In this document: positions 36,701 to 48,700 of the stretch, one piece after another
Position numbering within the stretch: position 1 is the stretch's first letter
Layout: the number at the start of each line of letters is the position of its first letter
Origin: Phoronis australis
Taxonomy: Eukaryota; Phoronida; Phoronidae
Direction of reading: 5' to 3'
Assembly: GCA_002633005.1 (NCBI GenBank)
Contig: NMRA01000180.1
Location: 626,092-690,091, forward strand
Length of the DNA stretch: 64,000 bases
The notes under the pieces: generated by a model
Told to the model about the DNA's origin: nothing
Databases searched by the model: none
The model's input: only the letters and a program-made list of their open reading frames with translations
Translations under genes and position numbers: made by a program

Positions 36701-39700
36701 ATTATGTTTTTTTGAGCTGAGCAAACTTCATTGTTCAGGGTAAGTATCAGAGTAAATAAAGCTCCCCGCATGATTAAAAAAAAATCGGCAGCCAAATTGA
36801 AACCAAGGGAGTCAATAAAAAAGACACGTCATCAATTTATAATTATTCCCCCCAGGCAGGAGTTTTTTGATCAAATTTCCTTTAGTTAGGGGTTTGGTTT
36901 TCATTTTCTTTGAGACTTGAAAAAATGTTAGGACGCAATCATCTCATTTTGATATAAATTCGACGTATTCTGCCACACCTAGTGGTGTTCCTATTAAGAA
37001 GTGGACGACTGACGTCAGTTTTCAGACCCGTTCGACTACTGTCGCCCATCCCAGTGGCAAATGTTTGCGTCCGCGGCTGTGTCTTTTAAACACCTTTAAG
37101 GACCTTTGTGAAGTTAAACAAACGTAATCCTATGAATGTGACAACGGATGACAACGAGTTTGGACGGATCCGACTACCACTGTGTCTCCTAGTGATAATT
37201 TTAATGTTTATATTTTCCTCTGCATCTTTGAAGGGCCTTGGCGCTTTTTCATGAAATTTGGCACATATGGGTTTCTATTAAAAAGAAATTGTCATTTTCC
37301 CGTTTCAGGCGGATTCGAGGTATTCTGAGCCACCTAGTGGCCATTTATATTTGTGAATTTTGGCGTGAACTTTCTATCATGGAAACCACTTAGAAGAACG
37401 TTATGAAATTTGACAGATGTTTTACCCTTGGGGGGAGCACTGCTGCCGGTGATTTTCAGACCGGCCCTACTGCTATGGCAATTTTCCTTTCTACCAAGCT
37501 CTTTGATGGATCTTTAAGGAATTTGACTTAATGTGTTCCTATTGTGGAGAGCAACTGACATGGATTTTGGGACAAAGACAACTACTGTGGGGTCTCCTAG
37601 TGGCAGCTACGTTTTTTTCGTTTGTTCCTATATCTGCTTCTTTGGTGGATGTTCATCAAATTTGACATATGCGTTGCTATCACGAATGCGACAGCACATG
37701 CTTCGTTTCAGAACGATTTGCCTTCGCTGTGCCCCCTAATGGGCTATTTGTTTTTTGTCGTCAGTTTTACTTTCCGACAAACTGCTTGAAGATTGAATCA
37801 TGATGGAAGGTGGTAGATGTTTTCCTGTCTAGGAAAGAACAGGTGACTTGCTCCCTGTTCCCCCGGTGTAAATGTTTAAAATATTGACCATCCCTTGTTG
37901 TATCTGGTACAAACAGTGGGCGCTTATGAACTCTCCGCGTTGGTCTTGTTTATTTTGTGAAACACTTCAATGAGGTAGTTTCAGCGAACTTTTTCATTGG
38001 ATAATTTGAATATTTCAGGTACACATGGTGTAACAGAACGTACCATGCTGGATAAATGGTGGCGAGATGATCTAGAGCCTGGTGCGTGTGACGTCTACAA
38101 GCTCCAGGGTGGCGATGTAGGGGACATCCTGTACCTGACTTTAGAAAAGCAGGGAAATGATGACTGGCATCTCGCTAAGGTAAAACAACATCTGCAAGAG
38201 GGAACCTGCGTTTCTGGCACTGGGTATCTGAATTAAATGACAACCCACTCTGAAATGCTGCCCTTTGTGCTCCTTCTAAAGATGATTGCATTTATGTTTC
38301 AAAAAGAGCAGATACCTTACTATCGCTGGCAAATGTAAAGTTCAGATGTTCACATAACAAGTTTCTTTGATACGAGATGTTCCTTTCATACATGTACATC
38401 GGCATCAGTGTATGTGAAGGGGAATGCGCCCCTGGACGGTGATGAACGCTATGTAAACAAAAGCATGGTGGCCTTATGGAAGCCGGGGAATTTTCAGAAT
38501 AAAATTTGAAATTTTAAAAACTAACGAGGTTTTAAAATATTGGTAACGTAAGGCAATGTAAACCTGTGATCCACGCATTACTTAAACGATCATATAAGCC
38601 ATTGCAAAGACAAAATTACTAAAATTACTGAAATTCTCACGGAGTGCTGCTAGCTGAGCGCCTGGGAGGTTTTGCCGGCTCAATCGAAAAGACAATCACT
38701 GAAATGTGTAAAGTTTAAAAAATGGTATTATACAGTGACAACCTTTTTCGTTGTTATGTTTTTATGGTACCTATTTTTCAGTTGTTTATAAACCGACAAG
38801 GCGATCAGCTGTCAAGGGGGCCGCTCTCCGGTGCGCCCTTACATCACTGCATTCCCAAAGTTTTTACTATCGGTCTAAAAATTCCTTGACCCTACGCCAC
38901 TTGAGATTTATTATAACAAAAAGATTTGAGGCATGCGTTCATGTAAAACACTTGAACATTAAGTAGAAAAAAATTAATAAAAACCCATGGAAATTGATGA
39001 TCATACAAACAGCAGTCAGTATGCGTGCATGGAAAGTCGTGTCAAATTGTATGCAACAATGATTGACCAATTGTGTACATGTGCATATTTAGAATTGAGG
39101 GCATAGGCCAGTTTGAATAAAAGCTGGGAGCAAACTTTTGCAAAACGATAGAGCTATAGAAACTGATATGTTAACATTAAGTATTTCAATGAAAAAAGAA
39201 GAATGCACGATACCAAGAACATCCTGTACTGGTTGGTAAGACACGCGCTTTGGATCGGTTAGCCGCGTGTGCCCTGAACACCACTGCTTGGGCGGCCGAA
39301 GCCGGAGGTCGGAAGTGTGCATTTGCTCAGACCCAATTTCCCGAAAGGTGATTGGAATTGTCTATTTCAGTTTATACCAAGAAATAATAAATAATAATTA
39401 CACTAATATGCAGACCAGGGGCGGATCCAGGATTTTTAGTTAGGGAGGGAGGGGAGCAGAGTATTACCTAGTATTTTGCCTGTCAGACATTCGCACCTGG
39501 GAACTGCCAAATGTGATCTGGTAGAGTTTTAAGGGAGGAAGGGCATGACCCCCTTGGCCCCCCTCTAAATCCGGCACTGCGGACGTTTTTTTTAAAAAAA
39601 AAAACGCATGTAAAGGGTGTTGAGGTGTCTCAAGGAAAATTACTTCAGCGATAGGCTACTTTTCTTTAACTATCAAGTATCACATGTCCTAGTACCGAAT

Positions 39701-42700
39701 TCATCTTAGCGAGTACAGTCTGAAATGACATACATGTAGTCTCATAGTTCAAATAGTTTTGTCATAGACTCTGTTGTAAAACAACACGCCGATGAACTAT
39801 AGTTATAAAAAGTCGTTCGCAGTTATGTTAATTTTTACACCAATTAATGTAACCCTTTTATCCGACCATGATGTGCGGAATCGCAGATTTTTTCTGTCAA
39901 TAACAAGCACACTTCCATCTGATTGGCCATCCAGAACGAGAAGGACAACAAAAAGTTCACACAGAAGCAACACATTGAGATACTGTAACCATTTCAAAGT
40001 TTTGATTTATTTCAAAATATACTAATTTCAAAATATTACCATCTCGCAGTAAAATAGCACCGTGATAGTAAAAGGGAAATGTTTATCTGGTTGAAAGTTA
40101 CTGTACCGTAATGGTACATGCACCCCATTTCAGCAAAAGTCAGATTTCAACCAACTCTAATTTAATCCCTCAATTTAGTTGGATCCGACTTTTACTGGCA
40201 CACAATTACTTACTAGTATATTTGTATTGACAACACCCCGCCACAAAATAAATATGACAAAACTCAATGGTCATAAACTCTATCTGCCCTGCCCTACACA
40301 TGCGCGCACCCAGGGGCGCTCGGGGGGCAAAACGGTCCGCCTCAGAAAAACAAAAACTCCGAGTAAACGAGCCAAAAGTCCACTAAAAAGGCGCAAATGC
40401 ACAATTTATAATTCTGAACGTGTTACCCCGTTTTTTGTCCTCCCGCTCAGTAAAAGGTCCACATCGTCAGAAATTCGAGCCCCCCATATTAAACGTTGGG
40501 TGCGCCCATGCTACATACCCAGGCATTAATACACTGTAAGTATCAGAAGACCCATGATAAACAGGACAGAATCTAAAAATGATGTTTTTCCTCAAGTAAG
40601 ACAGTTGCAGATTTTAATAACTTGCCAGGCTACATAACATTTGTCCCATCTCTTGAAATCTACAGAAACAACCCATCCACCGTCCCAATATAACATTGTG
40701 GTTTGTAGCATTCTTGGGGTATCCCGTCCTTCGATCCTGCCCTATTTGTAAAAACTTGGCTATAAATCTTCGAATCGGTGTCCACTCTGTAAAAATGTAC
40801 AGCTATTAAAGGAAAATGCCACCCCATTTAATTAGTCTTTTTACCGTCTTAATCCGTCTGTATCCACATCGCCTCTTCTAGGGTCGACCTCACCTTGTCG
40901 AGAGGTGTCGCGTTAACCTGTGAGGAAGCTGAGAAGCGACGCAGCGACGTCAGTGGTTCGTCTGCAGAGTGAATGTCGCTATATTGCTGTGCATCGGTTC
41001 CCGCTTGTCCGCACTATGAAGCTGCGAAGAAAGCGGGTATATCTTTTTTTCGACTTCCTCGAGAGCCTGAAATGCTTAGGAAGTAGGCCTAGCTCGCGGT
41101 AGTAAAGAATGAAAGGTACAAGAACTATCCGTACGTTCCGTTGCCTGTGCCTGTTCACGGCGCCTCTCTAGTATTTCTTGATCAGTGTATTCCGGTTCGA
41201 ACCGGTAGCCTGTGAAACCTATAGTAACGATCCGACCCGTGTGGTCTTCGTCGGATGAGCTCTTGACTAAGTCAGGATTGGCGCCGGGCGAGTTGCCGCG
41301 TAGACGTTTATTATTCTGCGTTCTGTTTCAGAATGAATTATTCTCAAAACCAATGCTTACCTAATCAATGTCTGTCTCATAAGATACAATTTGTATTGCA
41401 TTGGAATGCTCGTAAGTGCCAGTGTTTTAAGAAGCCAGCAATGAATAACACACTGCGTTACCGGCTTTTGATGCCGGCAGCAAAGGCAACGAGGCCGTGT
41501 GCATGCTAATTCAGTGTTCGCTGACAGAAAGCTGTTGTGAAACAATTACTCGATTTTCTATGCTATGGTCACATGTTAGGGAAATCTTTATTTAGAAATA
41601 CAAATACATTATTCAAATCATTGTTACTGTACAACCTTTGCAATGACTGTCTGTGGAAGGGGAACCCGACTTCGCGGCCCCCGACAAGTAAGTAGATTTT
41701 CAGTTTCATGGCTAATTCACATAAATAATTACGTGCACATTATTTCTTTGGCTCACTATTATAGTCTTTCGTGACTGGAGGTTTAGTTTCCAACTCAAGC
41801 TGGTTTATGTTCGTGCCAGTCCCGGCGGTCGCGACGGGCCTGATCGGGTTCCGAGCCACAGGCCGGGATGACAAGCGTTTTGTGTGTTTAGACCTCAAAA
41901 AATCACAAGTATTAAATACACAGATCTAGATTCTCCTGTCTGTATTTCACGGAAAAATACTTCGAAATTATCTCCGAAAAGACCCCAAAATCCTGCTACG
42001 GACCTTGGTAAATTGGCCTGCCGTACTTTGTAGGCTACGATGTGTCCAAATACCAGTTAATCCGTGACATGGAAATAAAACAACAAGTTTTTACAAGAAC
42101 TCGGTGTGTTTTTAAGGGGTTTACATCGAATTTTGACAATTAATTGGTGTTAAACGATGAATTTAAGCGATAAGCTCACACCACTTATCCATGTTGTGAA
42201 TTGCTGAACAGACTGCGTGTGAAACCAATTACGTCATTGGATAATTTCAACACCTCCGTCTGTCGTCAGGTGTCAGGTAACGCAACCGAGCCTGCCGTTA
42301 TCGAGTAGAGCTACTCGATCTAAATTGATACAGAATAGGTTGTTTTTTTGGGTGGCATTCTCCTTTAATCTTGTGGTAACTTTTTGTGTTTCTTCGTTGC
42401 TAGAAAACAACAGGTATATTGGTCACTAAACCCTTAAAGACGTATCAGACTAAGAAGGAAAGTCAAGTAAAAGACCATTAAACATTGACTTAAGTGGGTG
42501 TTCTAGGAACAAAATGAAGTTGAACAATATTGTTTCTGCGATCGGATTCTCATCCACAAAATCATTTTATTTCAGTTTCAATTTTTAAACCTCAAAAGAC
42601 AAAAAATACATCATTGATTCTGGGTCAAACTTTGACATCTACTGTATTTCACCTAAAGTGAAAGTACCTGCGTGACGGCAAATGGTCTAAAGTTGAGTTT

Positions 42701-45700
42701 ATCACTTTATCACGGTGTATATGTGTTGATAACCACGGCAGAATAATTGACTAGGGTCGTATTTGAGGAAAGGGAGACTATTTTCAAGAATTCTATAGTT
42801 TTGAATCGTGTGTTGAGGCTTGGGTCTCGACAGTTTTATAACCAATCTAAAGTCGAAGGTCCCATATCTGTGGGATTTTTAAATGTACACGACCGAGAAC
42901 AGCGTCCCCTTTTGAAGTCACGTGCTCGATCGTTATTGCCTACTTTCAGGTTGTTATTACCAACAATGAAACCAAGTGGAAAACTTCGTTTCCATTTTAC
43001 GACTGGGTAGAGTCGGGCGCAACGAAAATACCAACAGCCAAAGCTGTGTTGCCTTTCCAAGAAACCAATGAAGACCTAAAAAACCTTCGCGGTGAGGAAG
43101 TCCGCCGAAGGCAGGAAATGTATCCATTCAGTCAAGGGAACGATTCTCTGCCTGGTTTCATTGGAATTGAACAGCACGAAAACCTGCCCAGATTCGTCCA
43201 GTTCCACGATGCAAAGGCCTACGATTTCAAGGTAATGCTATCTTACAAGCTGTAAGAGTGGTGTGTTACAGATAAGTTACTCTGGTCTATCCCTTCTCCA
43301 ATAGAACTTTTTATGAATAGGATGAACCGACGCATGTGCTTCCTAGATCATGGATTTGTAGGAGTTGAGTCCAGAATCAAGGAAGTGCCACCAAGGCGAT
43401 CGTATGCCCCGTATGCTGGCAGACGATATTGGATAGATGCTACCTGTTCATTCTTGTGTCTATTAAAAACTGAACTCGTGGTTGCTTGGAATGCTACCGA
43501 AATGAGGTGATCCCTACTCGGGATAACAGTCCTCTGTGTACATTGTGCAAAAGATACAATAAAGCACACGCCTTTTTACAAAACTAATGTAGAGCTGTTT
43601 GCAACTGTAGTCTGTATGTATATTACATAACACCATGTATTGACTTGAGCAGTGGACTGGTTTTTAGGCTAAGGTCGTTTTGCTCAGAACATGTATAGAA
43701 AGTAGGATTTTGACGCTTTTGTGCCATTTAAGGCGATTTGTTATGTTTTGATGAGCCATACTAACTCAAAAGACCTGCTGGAACTTATTTAACATCTTAA
43801 GGACCTGGTCCATTATCACGTTAGGCCGGGGAACTCCCTAACACTTACGATATGCATTTGTTTGACTCTGGTCTAAAATCATTTTTTCACATCTTCGACA
43901 ATTTTGACTAAGACACATCTGGTATAGTCCATCAGAATAGGCTTTTAACTAATTTCTTAGCTTGTGTTCATAAAGGTTAAACATTTCCATTTGATGGAAC
44001 AACGATTCAAAGGGGACTAAAAATATGGCCACTTCACAGAAGTTCAATGGCTCGATTTCAGAAACCACCAAGAAGCATGTTATTGTGAGCGCTTCTAAGA
44101 AAGATAACAAAACAGATAAGATATGTTTAACAAGTAGATCAGTTACAACCATTACAAATAGTTGATATGAAGAAATCTTGTACAGAGCAACACTGACATT
44201 TCACTGCTGAGGTCAACACACATCTGTTGTTACGTAATTGACTGTTGAACTGAACTCGCAGTTGTTGCTTTTCTGACCAACTGCGAAGGTTTCTCTGGTC
44301 TGTGAATTTTAAAGTACTGTTCCAATAGAATTTACTGTGCGAAATCAACCTGTGAAATAAGGTTGATTTTACAATATCAAGCATATCTGTTACACTAGTT
44401 CTTCATGGTCCATTAGCGCATAAGAATGTTCAAACATCTTTTTGAGGCGCCTCTTTCCTGACATTTGCAAACTATTCCCGCAGAATAACTTCGATGAGGC
44501 AGTAAGGAAGTTCGGAATAAGCTCCGTAATTGAAACGCTTCATTCGTGGGATAAACCTGAAGACCTGGCACACATCGCTAGGAGGTGAGGCAAATGGGCT
44601 CGTACTGATTCATAGGTCTATATTCGGCTTACGAGACATGACATTCAAACCTGTTCATGCACCATGCTGATTTAGCTCAAGTTACTGTTGGAAATGTTCA
44701 TCAACTTTTTCCTCATTCAGTTTCAGGGCTTGGAATTGTCATCTTTTTCATCTTTTTTGATTTCCGATTTCCTCTTTTCCGTGTCTTTTTATCGTTATTT
44801 TGACTTTATTCATAAAAACACATTTATTTCAGTAAAATGTTACAACATCAAAATATTTTTTGTGGAATGATATACCGCATGGTAATTTTCCTCTTTTTGT
44901 CATTGGTCACTCCAGGTTAAACGTAGTCTTTGGCTTGGGTGGAACGGCACGTCGTAGTTGTTTTCGGCCAAATTTGTTTACTGTCATGTTTTTTTGAAAT
45001 TACAAAAGGACTTGAGAAATGTACAAAACCGCTTTGTGACTTTCTTTCAAAATTTCTGGTAACACGTCTTATGAAAAATTTACAACGGTTTGGATTTACC
45101 ATTGATTTTATATCTTAAAATGTTAACTCATTCATTCGAAATTTTACAACAGCGATAGTCTGCGTTTAATTAAAAAAGGTTTAGACGAGGATGCATGTAA
45201 CTTCGTTTGGGAGGCCTTCCTTGCGTTTCACTGACAAGGAAAATCTGTTGATTTTCTACATATTTAGGGTTTCCTCTTCTGAGGAGAAAGAATTTCAACA
45301 GTTTTACGTGGACAGATGGGACGACGATACTGTATTCGGCAACTTGTTTCTGAGTGGACCTAACCCCGTTCTGATCAGGAAATGTTCCAAACTTCCTGAT
45401 AACTTCCCTGTAACGGACAAAACAGTCAAGGCATCTTTGCAACGTGGTCTCACACTTGAAGCAGAAATGCAGGTATTTGTTGGTGTAAAAGGGGTACCAG
45501 AGCTATCGTAAGTGGATCGATAGCTGGAACATAGGTTCTTGAATAATTCCAGGACTGCTATTTGTCATAAATAATGCTTTCTGTGAGACACAGCTTCATA
45601 AAAAAGTTGTGCGGTACTTAACAATGCGGTTGTGGTTCGTGCATTTCCCAAAAATGTGCTAATGTCAGCAAGGCTGCAACCAGTCTAGTTCATATCCGTC

Positions 45701-48700
45701 TCCTAAACATTTTGTAAAAGTTGTGCTGCAAACTAAACGGTCACCTGGAAACGGCCTCGAGATCTTTGAATAATCGCTTGACGTCTACCCTCGTTTGTTT
45801 CGAACTCAAAGAACCACTAAAAAGACGTGACTTCTATGATTCAAGTTTGAGTTCTTACATGTATTTAGAGTGGCGCCATGGTCTATATTTTTAGGAGGGA
45901 CATGTCTATATTCTAAACTACGAAGATTTGGTTGGCCTTGGAAGATTTAGGGCAGGAGAAGACGTCCGTCACTGTGCCAATGCCATGGTTCTCCTCTACG
46001 TGCGCCCTTCCGGTCATCTGGTGCCCATTGCCATCAAGCTGGACCAGGACAACGGACCGATCTGGACCCCAGAGGACGGTCTTGGATGGACCATGGCCAA
46101 GATTTATGCAAAAAATGCCGATGTTCAGATCCACCAAATGGGAACGCATCTTATGGGAACGCATTTCGTAGCAGAAGCGGTTGCAATAACTTTGCTTCGC
46201 AACATCCCGTGTGTCCACCCCATATACAAGCTTATTATACCGCATACTCGCCACACCATTGCCATCAACACCGTTGGCAGGCTCAAACTTGTTGGACCAG
46301 GTGGTGTCGGTGACAAGACTCTTTCAATTTCTGGAAGTGAGTATCTGACGAAATGTTGACATTTTAAGTATTGCTATTTAAAATTTCAGTCAGATGACAG
46401 CTCGTACCGCTATCTCGTCTCTTCTCTTTCTCATGGAACATTTGGCATTTGTTATACGAACGTGTTTGCGATTATTTTTTATTCCCTCTTAACCAACCCT
46501 AGAACGACATCTGATGACTAGAAAACTCGGTTGTTAAAAAGCGATTTCATACAACCATTCCCATTTATTGTTAAAAGGCCAACGTCAGTTGAGACGTGGT
46601 AAAAAGAGGTTATTTTACAAAGGCAAATGAAAATATCTTCAATATTGAGACTGTAACTCTATTTATGATGGACTTGAACAATTACAAAAAGCGAAACACA
46701 AAACAAACTAGTGAATTATTACTGACAATTTATAGAACCACGAAGATGTTGAAAAGAGTAAGCGAAAGCAACCATAATTGTCTTTTCACTTATTCCCAAC
46801 TAATGAGACACAAAGTGAGGTGTGCATTCACGAAATACGACGGGATGTTGGACCTTGTTTCAAGATTTGTCCCTGACTTGTTTGTTTCCAATCAGCCGAT
46901 TTTGAGTCTTTGCTGTTCGCCCAGGTCAGTAAAGAGCGTGCTTTTTCTTTCTGAACACTGTCAGTGACCCAGTGACGGACACACCTGGTNACAAGCTTAT
47001 TATGCCGCATACTCGCCACACCATTGCCATCAACACCGTTGGCAGGCTCAAACTTGTTGGACCAGGTGGCGTTGGAGACAAGACTCTTTCAATTTCTGGA
47101 AGTGAGTATCTGACGAAATGTTGACATTTTAAGTATTGCTATTTAAAATTTCAGTCAGATGACAGCTCGTACCGCTATCTCGTCTCTTCTCTTTCTCATG
47201 GAACATTTGGCACTTGTTATACGAACGTGTTTGCGATTATTTTTTATTCCCTCTTAACCAACCCTAGAACGACATCTGATGACTAGAAAACTCGGTTGTT
47301 AAAAAGCGATTTCATACAACCATTCCCATTAATTGTTAAAAGGCCAACGTCAGTTGAGACGTGGTAAAAAGAGGTTATTTTACAAAGGCAAATGAAAATA
47401 TCTTCAATATTGAGACTGTAACTCTATTTATGATGGACTTGAACAATTACAAAAAGCGAAACACAAAACAAACTAGTGAATTATTACTGACAATTTATAG
47501 AACCACGAAGATGTTGAAAAGAGTAAGCGAAAGCAACCATAATTGTCTTTTCACTTATTCCCAACTAATGAGACACAAAGTGAGGTGTGCATTCACGAAA
47601 TACGACGGGATGTTGGACCTTGTTTCAAGATTTGTCCCTGACTTGTTTGTTTCCAATCAGCCGATTTTGAGTCTTTGCTGTTCGCCCAGGTCAGTAAAGA
47701 GCGTGCTTTTTCTTTCTGAACACTGTCAGTGACCCAGTGACGGACACACCTGGTGTGGTATTCTTAGTCACGATTTCCTATGGGTGTTTGACTGCAAATC
47801 CTTTCAGCTATCATTTAAATTAATTAATTAATTAATTAATACGTGTTACCAATATCCATGTCCTCATAAAAATGCATTATAGATTTCAAGATCAACCTTT
47901 GTCTGCAGTTCACATTTCACTTCTGACTTCAAGTTCTCTCTTGCTGGTAGGAAGCTGCAAGAAAGGTGCTTTCCCGTCAAAGTTTGCAACAGTCGATGTC
48001 AAATTCTTAAAATATGTTAAATCAATAACGCATGGACCTTCCCAAGCACGATGATGCAACGTTTAGACTGGCCGCAGTGCGTGTTTTTTCGCATTAAGTC
48101 ACTTACTTCCAATTTTTCAAAGTGATGCCCTCTAAAGAACTGGTAACCTCGTCTAAACACTCTCAGCGGAACATTCCACTCTGCGTGCAACATTCCCCAC
48201 CTGCTTAAACGTCAACTTTGGCATATCTTTTGACAAAACTTCCACCATTGTTTAAGCATGGGTAACCTCGTTTTGAAATCCGATAGTCGGAAGTGCGCTT
48301 GCTTGTGATACATGAATATGAATGCCATTTGGTTTACGGAGTGTGCAGCCTATTGTACAACAAGTGAGCACAGGTCACTTACACACTCATGTGCGCACCC
48401 AGGGGGGCTCGGGGGGTTCATTCGAGCGAAGTGGGCAAAAAGGTCCGCCGCAGAGAAGCAAAAAGTCCGAGAAAACTAGACCTAAATTCATTAAGATGGC
48501 GCAGACACACAGCTCACAATTCTGAAGGTGGTACCCCGTTTTTTTGTTTCAAGTCCTCCCGCTTTTTTGTCAACAAAAGGTTCACACCGTCAGAAATTTG
48601 AGCCCCCATATTAAAGGCTGGGTGCGCGCATGACACTGAACTGTAGTTACTGTTGCTAGGTTATGTTGACAGGTAAAAATCTTCATTGTTGCGTTATGCT

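Noticed and set aside
46596-47732. Two identical 123-residue open frames in LOX-B intron 7
   Set aside because: They lie inside the 764-bp duplicated unit, have no family pattern, and their identity only reflects the duplication.
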